Positions 42,837 through 51,608 of a stretch of DNA of 64,000 bases are shown here, piece by piece. A model generated the notes under the pieces. It had not been told where the DNA came from. It did not search any database and saw nothing but the letters and a program-made list of their open reading frames with translations. Numbering within the stretch: the stretch's first letter is position 1; each line of letters opens with the position of its first letter. Source of the DNA: Niallia taxi. Lineage in GTDB: Bacteria > Bacillota > Bacilli > Bacillales > Cytobacillaceae. The stretch is from assembly GCF_032818155.1 (NCBI RefSeq), contig NZ_CP102589.1:916001-980000 (forward strand), read 5' to 3'. The translations under genes were made by a program, and so were the position numbers.

Positions 42837-44342
42837 ATGCTTTTTAGAGTTTCACCTGAAAATGAACTTCTTCCCACCCTCACCTACAGTCATGGACTGT
42901 CCCGAATAATTGATCTCCCTTGCCATCCGCGCACAATAAACCCAAGCTTTCCCTACAACAAAAAACTTCAAGCAGCACTACAAGGCAAAAAATTATTACT
43001 GGAGGAGACCAACTTCTCATTAGAAGAAATTCAAACACATTATAGGAATGGATATTGCACGTATCAGCCAGCAATGATAAAAAACCACAAGCAAATAATG
43101 TGTGTGCGTTGTGGAAATAACCAGCTGAACCTATTTGCGTCCTTTCATTGTGCACGGTGCAGGCGGAAATGCACCTATTGCCGTAATTGTGTCATGATGG
43201 GTAGACTTTCCGAATGCACCCCTCTATTAAGCTGGACAGGTCCGGATACACCAATACCTGCTGCATGCAGGCTCGATTGGCAAGGAACATTATCATCAGG
43301 GCAGCAGCACGCTTCTGAAAAGATTGTAGCAGCAGTCGAACAAAGTATGGAGATGCTTGTCTGGGCAGTATGTGGAGCAGGGAAAACAGAGCTTTTATTT
43401 AAAGGCATCGAAAGGGCACTTCAGTTGAAAAAGAGAGTGTGTATTGCCACACCAAGAACAGATGTTGTGCTTGAATTGGCACCGAGACTGCAGCAGGTTT
43501 TTCCTGATATAAATGTAATCGCGTTATATGGAGGCAGCGAGGATAAGCTGACATACAGCCCTCTCCTCATTAGCACAACACATCAGCTTTATCGTTACGA
43601 GAAGGCATTTGATCTTGTTATCCTTGATGAGATGGATGCATTTCCGTATTCGGTAGATAAAACGCTGCAGTATGCAGTGAGAAAAGCAAGGAAACAAAAC
43701 TCTTCAATGGTATATTTAACAGCTACTCCCAACAAAAGCTGGCAACGAAAATGCCAAGATAACAAAATTGACTATGTCACAATTCCGGCACGCTTTCATC
43801 AACATCCACTTCCCGTCCCGCAATTTGTTTGGTGTGGAAATTGGGAAAAGAAGCTCCACCGAGAAAAGCTGCCATTCACGCTGCTTACTTGGTTGAAGGA
43901 AAGATTAATCACGGATAGGCAGGTTTTATTGTTTTTACCGAAAATCGCTTATTTACAAAAGGTTATGTCAATATTGAGTCAGCTGGACAGCAATATCGAA
44001 TCTGTTTATGCCGCCGACCCCATGCGGGTGGAAAAGGTGAAAAGGATGAGAAATAAGGAAATAAAGTTACTGATTACTACGACGATCTTGGAAAGAGGTG
44101 TTACTTTTCCTAATATTGATGTTGCTGTGTTAGGTGCAGAAGATGCTGTGTTTACTGCAAGTGCACTAATTCAAATTGCTGGCAGAGCAGGGAGAAGCGT
44201 TAAAAATCCATTTGGTGACGTCGCTTTTTTTCATTACGGAAAAACGAAAAGTATGGTAGAGGCAAAACAGCAGATTACCAACAGTAATAAGGAAGCAGCA
44301 AAAAAGGGTATGCTCCTGCCTGGGATGGGAGGGGAAAAATGA
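42837..44342 (+). CDS. comFA: Competence ATP-dependent DNA helicase/translocase ComFA
   Basis: This 501-aa superfamily 2 ATPase drives uptake of single-stranded DNA through ComEC during transformation. A four-pair Cys zinc-binding region (MCVRCGNNQL...HCARCRRKCTYCRNC) at residues ~83-125 precedes the helicase core. Walker A is AVCGAGKTE with Lys183, followed by the DEMDAFP box, TATPN, and the C-terminal LITTTILERGVTFPNIDVAVLG and QIAGRAGRS motifs. It is somewhat longer than B. subtilis ComFA (463 aa). The ATG follows AGGAGG. It overlaps comFC by four bases, and comFB is absent between them. No clear ComK box pair was found upstream. Confidence 0.95.
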   Translation: MLFRVSPENELLPTLTYSHGLSRIIDLPCHPRTINPSFPYNKKLQAALQGKKLLLEETNFSLEEIQTHYRNGYCTYQPAMIKNHKQIMCVRCGNNQLNLFASFHCARCRRKCTYCRNCVMMGRLSECTPLLSWTGPDTPIPAACRLDWQGTLSSGQQHASEKIVAAVEQSMEMLVWAVCGAGKTELLFKGIERALQLKKRVCIATPRTDVVLELAPRLQQVFPDINVIALYGGSEDKLTYSPLLISTTHQLYRYEKAFDLVILDEMDAFPYSVDKTLQYAVRKARKQNSSMVYLTATPNKSWQRKCQDNKIDYVTIPARFHQHPLPVPQFVWCGNWEKKLHREKLPFTLLTWLKERLITDRQVLLFLPKIAYLQKVMSILSQLDSNIESVYAADPMRVEKVKRMRNKEIKLLITTTILERGVTFPNIDVAVLGAEDAVFTASALIQIAGRAGRSVKNPFGDVAFFHYGKTKSMVEAKQQITNSNKEAAKKGMLLPGMGGEK

Positions 44343-45031
44343 ATTGTACGATTTGCTTAAGCTCATTAAGGCCAGTTTTAAATTGGACTAATTTGGTTAA
44401 GAGACAAAAGACTTTTTTATTATGTGAGGACTGTATTAGCAAATTGGAGATAATTGAAGGAGAACGCTGTAATTTGTGCTGTCGTCCCTTTGCTTTAGTA
44501 GATGCTCGCTTCAAAAAAGGGGATGTTTGTCTTGATTGCTATAAATGGGAAAGCAACCCGAGTTGGAAAGGCATGCTGGACGGAAACACCTCGATTTTTC
44601 GTTATAATGATTTTTTGAAAGAGAAGATTGCACAATTTAAATATAGAGGAGATCATCAAGTTGCAGGCGCTTTTGCTGAATATTTTCCGAAGAGCTTGGT
44701 GAAAGGGAGATTTGTCACTCCTATGCCATTAAGTGCTGAAAGGTTGTACGAAAGGGGCTTTAATCAAGCAGAAGCAATTCTTGAGTATGCTCAAATAAAG
44801 TATAAACCGCTTTTAACCCGAACCCATGGTGAAAAACAATCAAAGAAAGAACGGCAGGACCGATTGGAAAATACTGCTGCCTTTTCTGCGGCAATTAATA
44901 CTGGTTGTAATGCTCAACATGTTCTATTGGTTGACGATATATATACTACAGGTGCAACAGTAAGGCAGGCAGCAAAAGTGTTAAAGGCCGCAGGTGCAAT
45001 CACAGTCTATTCCTTTACTATTGCAAGATGA
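44339..45031 (+). CDS. comFC: Competence-associated phosphoribosyltransferase-like protein ComFC
   Basis: This 230-aa protein has N-terminal zinc-finger cysteines (CTICL..., LCEDCI, CNLCCRPF, CLDCY) and a phosphoribosyltransferase-type domain whose PRPP loop reads VLLVDDIYTTGATVRQAA. ComFC interacts with ComFA and other uptake proteins and is needed for efficient transformation. The ATG overlaps the comFA stop (ATGA), so the two are translationally coupled. YvyF follows 25 bases after its stop, with its ribosome binding site in the gap. Confidence 0.93.
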   Translation: MNCTICLSSLRPVLNWTNLVKRQKTFLLCEDCISKLEIIEGERCNLCCRPFALVDARFKKGDVCLDCYKWESNPSWKGMLDGNTSIFRYNDFLKEKIAQFKYRGDHQVAGAFAEYFPKSLVKGRFVTPMPLSAERLYERGFNQAEAILEYAQIKYKPLLTRTHGEKQSKKERQDRLENTAAFSAAINTGCNAQHVLLVDDIYTTGATVRQAAKVLKAAGAITVYSFTIAR

Positions 45032-45056
45032 CGATACTAATGGAGGGAAAGAAACA

Positions 45057-45455
45057 ATGGCTGATTTAGCTAATTGTCCTAAGTGTGGGGACATTTATGT
45101 TGTAAATAATCTTAGGGATATTTGCCCTAAGTGCTATAAAAAAGAAGAAGAGGATTATGAGAAGGTATATCAATTCATCCGTAAAAAGCAAAACAGAACA
45201 GCACCAATGGAGCAAGTTGTAGCAAATACGGGTGTGGAAAAATCGTTAATATATAAATGGATAAAAAAAGGTCGAATTAAGCTGTCCCAATTTCCAAACT
45301 TAGGGTATCCTTGTGCGAAATGTGGCACTCAAATTAGAGAAGGTAAGCTTTGTACAAGCTGTTTATCTAGCCTTCAGGGGGATATAAAGAGTTTAGAAGT
45401 AGAAGAAGAACGGAAAAGAAAGGAAAAATCGTCCACTTATTTTTCAGGAAAATAA
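45057..45455 (+). CDS. yvyF: Flagellar-operon-associated zinc-ribbon protein YvyF
   Basis: This 132-aa protein has paired Cys-x2-Cys motifs near both ends (CPKCGDIYVV...CPKCY, and CAKCGTQ...CTSCL). A helix-turn-helix-like centre lies between them (VVANTGVEKSLIYKWIKKGRI). In B. subtilis the gene lies in the comF-flgM region and the product has been connected with flagellar regulation, but its exact role is unclear. I start at 45057, where GGAGGG precedes the ATG; the longer frame starting at 44994 overlaps comFC. A hairpin without a T-run follows at about 45476-45502. Confidence 0.87.
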   Translation: MADLANCPKCGDIYVVNNLRDICPKCYKKEEEDYEKVYQFIRKKQNRTAPMEQVVANTGVEKSLIYKWIKKGRIKLSQFPNLGYPCAKCGTQIREGKLCTSCLSSLQGDIKSLEVEEERKRKEKSSTYFSGK

Positions 45456-45640
45456 TTTGAGTGTGATACTAATGATCTGGGGCTGTGCATGACAGCCCAG
45501 ATGACACTGCTTTCCTTCTTCTTATCACCCCAGGAAACAAGCCTCACGACACGATTTCTTCAATATAGTAAAATACTCTTGGTTTTTTTGTTTTAAATTA
45601 GTCTTTTTGGCGCATTTTAAGAAAAAGCGAAGGAAATGTT

Positions 45641-45666
45641 TAAATAAAACGCTAATCATCCGATAC
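45641..45666 (+). promoter_or_regulatory. Sigma-D promoter of the flgM operon
   Basis: TAAA, 14 bases, TCCGATAC, compared with the consensus TAAA-N15-GCCGATAT; 48 bases before flgM. A sigma-D promoter here matches B. subtilis. Confidence 0.75.
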
Positions 45667-45713
45667 TAGGTGTAGAGCTTTTCTGTACGGAAAAAAGAAA
45701 GCGAGGAATTACG

Positions 45714-45992
45714 ATGAAAATTAATAATTATGGAACACAAGGAATTAACCCATACAAAAAACAAGTCAATAAAATAGATCAAGTAAAATCAGAGGCTGTA
45801 AAGGGAACAGATAAAATTGAAATTTCTTCTGCAGCTAAAGAGCTTCAGCAAGTGACACAAGTGTCACAAGCAAGAACTGAAAAAATAGAAGCACTTAAAA
45901 AGGAAATCCAAAATGGCACATATCAAGTCCGTGCAGAAGATGTTGCGAGCAGCATCGTGAATTTCTATACGAAAAATAATCAAGCTAACTAA
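45714..45992 (+). CDS. flgM: Anti-sigma-D factor FlgM
   Basis: This 92-aa protein binds sigma-D (SigD/FliA) and holds it inactive until the hook-basal body is complete. The N-terminal half is polar and presumably unstructured (NPYKKQVNKIDQVKSE); the C-terminal half holds the sigma-binding helices (ISSAAKELQQVTQVSQARTEKIEALKKEIQNGTYQV, with DKIEISS just before). The ATG follows AGCGAGG. It is first in the flgM-flgN-flgK-flgL unit and has its own sigma-D promoter, giving negative feedback on its own transcription. Confidence 0.93.
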   Translation: MKINNYGTQGINPYKKQVNKIDQVKSEAVKGTDKIEISSAAKELQQVTQVSQARTEKIEALKKEIQNGTYQVRAEDVASSIVNFYTKNNQAN

Positions 45993-46013
45993 TTTTTAGA
46001 AGGAGGGTCTCTA

Positions 46014-46511
46014 ATGTCTGCGTTCTTATTGATTGAAGTGCTGGAAGAGCTCGTCAACTCCCATGCAAAGCTGTATGAGGTGGCGAAAAACAAAACAGAG
46101 ATCATAAAGAAGGGGGATATTGAGTCCCTTCAGCAAGTGATGAAAGATGAGCAAGCGCAAGTCATGAGCATTCAAAAGCTGGAAGCGGCAAGAATGGAAG
46201 TTTGCCGAAAAATTGTCAAGACCGTTCACAATCCTACCATTTCAGATTGCCTGGAGCTGCTGCAGCCAGCAGATGCCAAGCGAGCAGAGGAAATAGCAGA
46301 TAAGCTGCGAAGCATCATAAGTGAATTAAAAGATGCGAATACGTTGAATCAGCAGCTGTTAAGACAATCAATGCAATTTGTAAATGTATCATTAAGCTTG
46401 TTAAAACCAACAAAGCAAAGCCTAAACTACGGAAAACCGGTAAACGGAAACACTGTACAAACAGACAGCATCGGAAAAATATCAAGCAGTCTTTTAAATA
46501 TGAAAGCATAA
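46014..46511 (+). CDS. flgN: Flagellar export chaperone FlgN (YvyG)
   Basis: This 165-aa, almost wholly helical protein has the FlgN domain in residues ~5-140, with the typical LIEVLEELVNSHAKLYEVAKNKTEIIKKGDIESL start and an NQQLLRQSMQFVNVSLSLLKP end. FlgN keeps the hook-filament junction proteins FlgK and FlgL soluble and delivers them to the export gate. Both clients are encoded directly downstream. The ATG is preceded by GAAGGAGGG. It lies 21 bases after flgM. Confidence 0.92.
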   Translation: MSAFLLIEVLEELVNSHAKLYEVAKNKTEIIKKGDIESLQQVMKDEQAQVMSIQKLEAARMEVCRKIVKTVHNPTISDCLELLQPADAKRAEEIADKLRSIISELKDANTLNQQLLRQSMQFVNVSLSLLKPTKQSLNYGKPVNGNTVQTDSIGKISSSLLNMKA

Positions 46512-46523
46512 TGGAGGATAATC

Positions 46524-48086
46524 ATGGGATCAACCTTTATGGGGCTTGAAACAGCCAGAAGAGGGCTAGTCGCACAGCAAAGTGCACTTTATACAACAGG
46601 AAACAATATTTCAAATGCTAATACACTTGGCTACACTCGTCAAAGAGTAGATTTAGAGCAATCACAAAGCTTTCCAGGAGTTGGACAAAATGCTCCAAGG
46701 ATTGCCGGGCAATTAGGTACAGGTGTTGTTGCAGGTTCTGTAAATAGAATCAGAGACAGCTTCCTTGATACACAATACCGTTCAGAGTCAAGTAAGCTTG
46801 GTTATTGGGAGAATCGTTCTGCAGCATTAAGTAACTTAGAGACGATTATGAATGAACCATCTGAGTCGGGTTTGTCTACGTCTATGGATTCTTTCTGGGA
46901 GTCATTGCAGGATTTAGCAACAGATCCACAGAACTCAGGGGCACGTGCTGTTGTGCGTCAGCGTGGGATTGCAGTTTCGGAAACATTTAACTATTTGTAT
47001 AAAACAGTAGCAGCAGAAAAAAGTGATGCAAAAAATGAACTTGGTGTTGCGGAAAAGGCTGTAAATACAATTCTTAGCCAGCTTGACCAGGTTAACAAAC
47101 AAATTGGCAGTGTGGAGCCAAATGGCTACTTGCCAAATGATTTATATGATCAAAGGGACAGCTTGCTTGATGAACTTTCTTCGTATGCAAACATTAAAGT
47201 CTCTTATGAAGCATCTGGTGGCCACTCACTTGCACAAGCGGAAGGAAAAGCAATTGTTACGCTTGTTGATGATAAAGGTAACTCGTTAGGAACATTGGTA
47301 GATAAAAATGGTTATAACACGTTTAAGGTTAACAGTAATGCTGATGATAGTGCTGTAAAAAGCATAACAATCGGAGATAACGAGATTAATATAAATGACT
47401 ATGAATCTACTGGAAAATTAAAGAGTATTGTAGAAGCATATGGCTATGAAGATGCAGATGGTAATAAAGCTGGAATATATAATGATATGCTGACAGAATT
47501 AGATAATTTAGCATATACATTTGCGACAAAGTTCAATGAGGTTCACCAGCAAGGGATGAGCCCGAACGAAATTAAAGCTGGCGAAAACCAGTCTATTTCC
47601 TTCTTTGCTGACGCAGAAAGTGCTGATGGTTCCATTACAGATCGAAGCGGCTTTGCAAGCAGAATTTCGATTTCCGCTAGCATCGAGAGCAGCTTAGATA
47701 ATATTGCGAATGCTGATCCTGGTACAGATCCAACGAAAGCGACACTTGGGGATGCGACAATTGTTAGCAAATTGGCTGACATCATCAACCAAAGCTATGA
47801 TTATGGAAACAATTCACAGACTTCTAACTTCCGTAACTATTATGAAGGTGTAATTGGAAGTATGGCAGTTAGTGCACAGGAAGCAGAAAAGATGTCTTCC
47901 AATGCGACAACACTACAGCAGACTGTTGAAAACAAACGAATGAGTACAAGCGCTGTTTCTTTGGATGAAGAAATGACGAATATGATTCAATTCCAGCAGG
48001 CTTATAATGCAGCTGCAAGAATGATTTCTTTAACGGATGAACTTTTAGATACGATAATAAACGGCATGGGTGTCGGAGGGAGATAG
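46524..48086 (+). CDS. flgK: Flagellar hook-associated protein 1 (FlgK)
   Basis: This 520-aa protein forms the first ring of the hook-filament junction. The conserved N-terminus has FMGLETARRGLVAQQSALYTTGNNISNANTLGYTRQRVD; the C-terminal rod segment has SLDEEMTNMIQFQQAYNAAARMISLTDELLDTIINGMG. Middle residues (~200-440) are variable, as usual. No export signal peptide is present, as expected for type III export. The ATG follows TGGAGG. It lies 12 bases after flgN and 11 before flgL. Confidence 0.95.
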   Translation: MGSTFMGLETARRGLVAQQSALYTTGNNISNANTLGYTRQRVDLEQSQSFPGVGQNAPRIAGQLGTGVVAGSVNRIRDSFLDTQYRSESSKLGYWENRSAALSNLETIMNEPSESGLSTSMDSFWESLQDLATDPQNSGARAVVRQRGIAVSETFNYLYKTVAAEKSDAKNELGVAEKAVNTILSQLDQVNKQIGSVEPNGYLPNDLYDQRDSLLDELSSYANIKVSYEASGGHSLAQAEGKAIVTLVDDKGNSLGTLVDKNGYNTFKVNSNADDSAVKSITIGDNEININDYESTGKLKSIVEAYGYEDADGNKAGIYNDMLTELDNLAYTFATKFNEVHQQGMSPNEIKAGENQSISFFADAESADGSITDRSGFASRISISASIESSLDNIANADPGTDPTKATLGDATIVSKLADIINQSYDYGNNSQTSNFRNYYEGVIGSMAVSAQEAEKMSSNATTLQQTVENKRMSTSAVSLDEEMTNMIQFQQAYNAAARMISLTDELLDTIINGMGVGGR

Positions 48087-48097
48087 GTGATTAAGCA

Positions 48098-48985
48098 ATG
48101 CGCGTAACACAATCAATGCTTTCAGCAAACAGCTTGCGTAATATTAGCAGCAGTTATAATAAGCTGAACCAATTATCTAACCAAGTCTCAACAGGGAAAA
48201 AAATCACAAAGCCATCAGATGATCCAGTTGTAGCGATGAAGGGGATGTACTACCGCTCCAGTCTGTCAGAGGTGGAGCAATATAAACGTAACCTTTCAGA
48301 GCTGTACCTGTGGATGGATAACTCAGAGTCAGCAATGAACCAGGCTAGTTCAGGATTAGACCGTGTCAGAGAATTGCTTGTTCAAGGGAAAACAGATACA
48401 AATGGCAAGGATGAAAGAAATGCAATCGCTGAGGAAATCAATCAAATCAAAGAAGATTTAGTGAATGTAGCTAACACGAAGGTAAATGGAAAATATCTTT
48501 TCCACGGTACAGATGTTTCTAATCCACCTGTAACAGCAGGAGATCCGCCGCAGGTCGCAGCGAACTTAACAGATGGGTCAATTGACAGCTATAAAGTAGA
48601 GGTTTCAAGTGGTGTCACTATGAAAGCGAACGTGAACCCTGCAACATTCAATCAAGAGATGTTTGATGTTGTTCAAGAAATCCAAGACAAAATGGCAAAC
48701 AACGATAGTACTGGTTTGGATGATTTGCTGACAAGACTTGATTCTGTCATGAACTCTTTATCAGGCGAAAAGTCAGAGCTTGGTGCAAGATATAACCGTT
48801 TAGAAATGGTTGAATCAAGAATTGATGCACAGGAAGTACTTGCGAACAAGGTTCTTTCAGACAATGAAGACGTAGATATGGAAGTTGCCATCACAAACCT
48901 GTCTGTGCAGCAAAGTGTTCATAATGCTTCATTGAGTGTAGGAGCAAAAATCATCCAAACTTCATTGATTGACTTTTTGAGATGA
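48098..48985 (+). CDS. flgL: Flagellar hook-associated protein 3 (FlgL)
   Basis: This 295-aa flagellin-like junction protein sits between FlgK and the filament. The N-terminal QSMLSANSLRNISSSYNKLNQLSNQVSTGKKITKPSDDPV and the C-terminal LAITNLSVQQ-type helix (VAITNLSVQQSVHNASLSVGAKIIQTSLIDFLR) are characteristic. The start is the ATG at 48098, about nine bases after TAGGTGATT. The gene is followed by a gap of ~140 bases with a terminator hairpin. Confidence 0.94.
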   Translation: MRVTQSMLSANSLRNISSSYNKLNQLSNQVSTGKKITKPSDDPVVAMKGMYYRSSLSEVEQYKRNLSELYLWMDNSESAMNQASSGLDRVRELLVQGKTDTNGKDERNAIAEEINQIKEDLVNVANTKVNGKYLFHGTDVSNPPVTAGDPPQVAANLTDGSIDSYKVEVSSGVTMKANVNPATFNQEMFDVVQEIQDKMANNDSTGLDDLLTRLDSVMNSLSGEKSELGARYNRLEMVESRIDAQEVLANKVLSDNEDVDMEVAITNLSVQQSVHNASLSVGAKIIQTSLIDFLR

Positions 48986-49076
48986 TGTAAGCAAGTTCCT
49001 TCATTATTCAGGCTGATGAGCTCATTTTGAGCATGTTATCTATGTCGAATATCACCTGAATATAGGAGAAACAGTG

Positions 49077-49108
49077 AAGCTATTCTGAAAGGAATAGCTT
49101 TTTTTTAT
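49077..49108 (+). terminator. Terminator-like hairpin between flgL and yviE
   Basis: AAGCTATTC-tgaaag-GAATAGCTT followed by eight T. It may partly separate the flgM-flgL unit from yviE-fliW-csrA. Confidence 0.85.
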
Positions 49109-49127
49109 AGAAAGGAGAGTGTTTTGT

Positions 49128-49718
49128 ATGCAAATTCCGCAAATTAGAATTGAATCAACTCCTGGCAAGCTAGGACTGACAATACTCCAACCGCAAGTTT
49201 CTATGGAGCAAAGGCCTGCTGATTTGCATATTGAGCAACCGGAGGCGATTCTGACAATCGACAAAAAGGCAGCCACTTTAACAATCGATCAAACAGAAGC
49301 GAGAGCATATGAAGGAATGAAAACAAGAGAAAGATTCATTGATGATTATGTTCGAAAAGGCCGCCAAGAATGGCTGAAGGGGATTGCAAGGCGAGTGCAG
49401 GAAGCAGACCAGCTTGGAGCAATTCAAAATAAAGGTAAGCCAATCCAAGCAATTGCGAAGCGAAATAGCGAAGGTCCTCAGAAGGAGTTTGGGCTCGGCT
49501 GGATACCTCCGGCAAACAGTGTCAAAATTAACTATGATCCTGGCTATGTAAAAACAAATGTTGAAACTCGTGATCCAATTATTGAAGTGAATCAAAATAA
49601 GCCAATAATTGATTATACGCCTGGAAAGGTTATCACAGAGTTAGTTCAATATCCAAGTTTAGAAATTCATTTTGAAAATTTAAAGTCCAATGGGGTAAAC
49701 TATCAACAATCAAACTAA
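49128..49718 (+). CDS. yviE: DUF6470 family flagellar-cluster protein YviE
   Basis: This 196-aa protein of unknown function lies between flgL and fliW in Bacillus. It consists of short beta-strand-like repeats of the type IRIESTPGKLGL, LHIEQPEAILTI and LTIDQTEARAYE, followed by a helical linker and a C-terminal part rich in V/I-E-V patterns (PIIEVNQNKPIIDYTPGKV). No membrane or signal segment is visible. I start at the ATG at 49128 rather than the GTG at 49119 because the AAAGGAGAG site is better spaced for the ATG. fliW follows after 14 bases. Confidence 0.86.
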   Translation: MQIPQIRIESTPGKLGLTILQPQVSMEQRPADLHIEQPEAILTIDKKAATLTIDQTEARAYEGMKTRERFIDDYVRKGRQEWLKGIARRVQEADQLGAIQNKGKPIQAIAKRNSEGPQKEFGLGWIPPANSVKINYDPGYVKTNVETRDPIIEVNQNKPIIDYTPGKVITELVQYPSLEIHFENLKSNGVNYQQSN

Positions 49719-49732
49719 AAGGACTGATGTAA

Positions 49733-50179
49733 TTGAAAATCAATACAAGATTTCATGGGGAAAAAGAAATAACAGACAAGGAAATAATCCATTTTCCAAA
49801 GGGAATTCCTGCTTTTGAAGAGGAAAGACAATTTGTTATATTGCCAATCGATGAGCAAGAGCATGTTTTTATCCTTCAATCAGTAACAAATGAAAACCTT
49901 GGTTTTGTTATTGCCAATCCTTTTGTTTTTTTTAAGGAATATGAGTTTGACCTGGAAGAGCCTATCACAAGCTTTTTAGAATTAGAGTCTGAAAAAGAAG
50001 TTCTCTTGTTTACCATTCTGACAGTGCAGGACCCATTTCCAAATTCAACAGCTAACCTGCAAGCGCCTATTGTGTTGAACATGAAAAACAATAAGGCCCA
50101 GCAAATCATTCTAAACCTGCCGCATTATAAGACAAAGCACAGTATTTTTTCACAACAATCAGAAGCGGTAAAGGGGTGA
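49733..50179 (+). CDS. fliW: Flagellar assembly factor FliW
   Basis: This 148-aa cytoplasmic protein binds free flagellin or, when flagellin is exported, binds CsrA and relieves repression of hag translation. Key family segments are [48 protein letters not shown] and [20 protein letters not shown]. The start is TTG with AAAAGGACTGATG upstream. It is separated from csrA by four bases, a coupling conserved in flagellated Firmicutes. With five flagellins encoded downstream, FliW has several possible binding partners. Confidence 0.94.
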   Translation: MKINTRFHGEKEITDKEIIHFPKGIPAFEEERQFVILPIDEQEHVFILQSVTNENLGFVIANPFVFFKEYEFDLEEPITSFLELESEKEVLLFTILTVQDPFPNSTANLQAPIVLNMKNNKAQQIILNLPHYKTKHSIFSQQSEAVKG

Positions 50180-50183
50180 GGAG

Positions 50184-50405
50184 ATGCTTGTACTATCAAG
50201 AAAAGTTGGAGAAGTAATCAAAATAGGCAATGATATTGAATTGACTGTCGTGTCTGTCAGCGGAGACCAAGTGAAGATAGGCATAAAAGCACCTAAACAA
50301 GTTGAAATACACCGCAAGGAAATTTTTGATCAAATTTATAACGAGAATAAAGCAGCATCTGTTGATATAAGCAGTGTTTTAAATGTCTTTAAAAAAAATC
50401 AATAA
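50184..50405 (+). CDS. csrA: Translational regulator CsrA
   Basis: This 73-aa RNA-binding homodimer begins [20 protein letters not shown] and continues [22 protein letters not shown], which includes the conserved RNA-contact residues (L4, R6 and R44 in the VEIHRKEI region). A C-terminal extension ([14 protein letters not shown]) is typical of Bacillus CsrA and is the FliW-contact region. It represses flagellin translation by binding GGA motifs in the hag leader. Five such leaders follow, each with a consensus site. The ATG follows GGTGAGGAG. It overlaps no other gene, and the first flagellin promoter starts just after its stop. Confidence 0.95.
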   Translation: MLVLSRKVGEVIKIGNDIELTVVSVSGDQVKIGIKAPKQVEIHRKEIFDQIYNENKAASVDISSVLNVFKKNQ

Positions 50406-50412
50406 AAAATAT

Positions 50413-50438
50413 TAAACAAAAAATTCTCCTGCCGATAT
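50413..50438 (+). promoter_or_regulatory. Sigma-D promoter of flagellin gene 1
   Basis: TAAA, 14 bases, perfect GCCGATAT, followed by ATAA. Confidence 0.92.
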
Positions 50439-50450
50439 ATAAGTTAGAGA

Positions 50451-50474
50451 GGGGAAGGGCGGCCGACCTTCCCC
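50451..50474 (+). promoter_or_regulatory. 5'-terminal leader hairpin of flagellin gene 1
   Basis: GGGGAAGG-gcggccga-CCTTCCCC forms a perfect eight-pair stem very close to the expected transcription start. Confidence 0.75.
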
Positions 50475-50490
50475 AATCCTAAAAAATGAA

Positions 50491-50508
50491 GTCCACAAGG
50501 ATGTGGAC
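50491..50508 (+). promoter_or_regulatory. CsrA-binding hairpin in leader 1
   Basis: GTCCACAAGGATGTGGAC: a stem with AAGGAT in the loop. ACAAGGATGT equals the CsrA SELEX consensus core (ACARGGAUGU). A second GGA lies in the ribosome binding site (GGAGGAG). Confidence 0.88.
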
Positions 50509-50535
50509 AGAACATTCACGGAGGAGAAATTTACA

Positions 50536-51351
50536 ATGAGAATCAATCATAATATTGCTGCATTAAACACTTACCGTCAATTGAGCTCTGCAACAACTGC
50601 TCAATCTAAATCAATGGAGAAATTGTCTTCAGGTCAACGTATCAACCGTGCTGGTGACGATGCTGCTGGTCTAGCAATCTCTGAAAAAATGCGTGGACAA
50701 ATCCGCGGTTTGGATCAAGCATCTCGTAACTCACAAGATGGTATCTCTTTAATCCAAACAGCTGAAGGTGCATTGAACGAAACACATGCAATCCTTCAAC
50801 GTATGCGTGAGCTAGCTGTACAAGGTGGTAACGACACTAACACTACTGATGACAGAACTCAAATTCAAACAGAATTAAACCAATTAATGTCTGAAGTTGA
50901 CCGTATTGCAAATACAACTGAATTCAATACGCAAAACCTATTAAAAGGTTCTTTCTCAGCAACACTACAAGTAGGAGCTAATAATGGACAAACTATTAAC
51001 TTCTCAATTAGTGGAATGGGTGCAGCTAGTCTTGGTCTTACAGCTGCTAAAATTTCAGTAGGCACTAACTTGCTTGCAAGTGGAGCAATTTCAACACTTG
51101 ATGCTGCAATCAAGTCAGTTTCTACACAACGTTCAAACTTAGGTGCATTGCAAAACCGCCTAGAGCACACAATCAACAACTTGGATACATCTTCTGAGAA
51201 CTTGACTGCTGCTGAATCTCGCGTTCGTGACGTAGACATGGCGAAAGAAATGATGACGCAAACGAAGAACTCTATTCTTGCTCAAGCAGCTCAATCAATG
51301 CTTGCTCAAGCAAACCAACAGCCACAAGGCGTATTACAATTACTTCAATAA
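50536..51351 (+). CDS. hag: Flagellin 1 (type A)
   Basis: This 271-aa short flagellin consists only of the D0/D1 core. The N-terminal [76 protein letters not shown] region and the C-terminal region from [16 protein letters not shown] to QGVLQLLQ are shared with the other four copies. The only variable part is residues ~115-205. Types A copies 1 and 5 have [19 protein letters not shown] and [14 protein letters not shown]. The ATG at 50536 follows GGAGGAG; the upstream GTG lies inside the CsrA hairpin and is rejected. No D2/D3 domain is present. Confidence 0.96.
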   Translation: MRINHNIAALNTYRQLSSATTAQSKSMEKLSSGQRINRAGDDAAGLAISEKMRGQIRGLDQASRNSQDGISLIQTAEGALNETHAILQRMRELAVQGGNDTNTTDDRTQIQTELNQLMSEVDRIANTTEFNTQNLLKGSFSATLQVGANNGQTINFSISGMGAASLGLTAAKISVGTNLLASGAISTLDAAIKSVSTQRSNLGALQNRLEHTINNLDTSSENLTAAESRVRDVDMAKEMMTQTKNSILAQAAQSMLAQANQQPQGVLQLLQ

Positions 51352-51373
51352 TATGTATCATTCTTTTATCAAA

Positions 51374-51407
51374 AGAGGATTGTCTATTTTTAGACAGTCC
51401 TTTTTTG
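51374..51407 (+). terminator. Terminator of flagellin gene 1
   Basis: AGGATTGTCTA...TAGACAGTCCT stem and T6. Confidence 0.9.
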
Positions 51408-51481
51408 TTTTTAAGTTATCCATGTCTATTTTTATTAATACACAAAAGCTCTGAAGGAAAGTTATTGGGAATATCTACATG

Positions 51482-51508
51482 TTAATGAGGGAATCGAATT
51501 CCCGATAT
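51482..51508 (+). promoter_or_regulatory. Sigma-D promoter of flagellin gene 2
   Basis: TTAA, 15 bases, CCCGATAT. Confidence 0.88.
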
Positions 51509-51520
51509 ATAAAGTAGAGA

Positions 51521-51544
51521 GGGAAAGAGCTGCAGAACTTTCCT
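51521..51544 (+). promoter_or_regulatory. 5'-terminal leader hairpin of flagellin gene 2
   Basis: GGGAAAG pairs with CTTTCCT. The sequence differs from leader 1 but pairing is kept (covariation). Confidence 0.65.
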
Positions 51545-51563
51545 GATCAAAAAAAACTTTAAC

Positions 51564-51581
51564 GTTCACAAGGATGTGGAC
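51564..51581 (+). promoter_or_regulatory. CsrA-binding hairpin in leader 2
   Basis: GTTCACAAGGATGTGGAC: the same AAGGAT loop. One C-G pair is replaced by a U-G wobble, so the stem is kept. Confidence 0.86.
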
Positions 51582-51608
51582 ACTTACATTCAGGGAGGAA
51601 AAATTACA

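Noticed and set aside
50865-51239. Minus-strand ORF beginning [14 protein letters not shown], recurring in all five flagellin genes
   Set aside because: Its recurrence comes only from conserved sense-strand hag sequence; there is no promoter or ribosome binding site on that strand.
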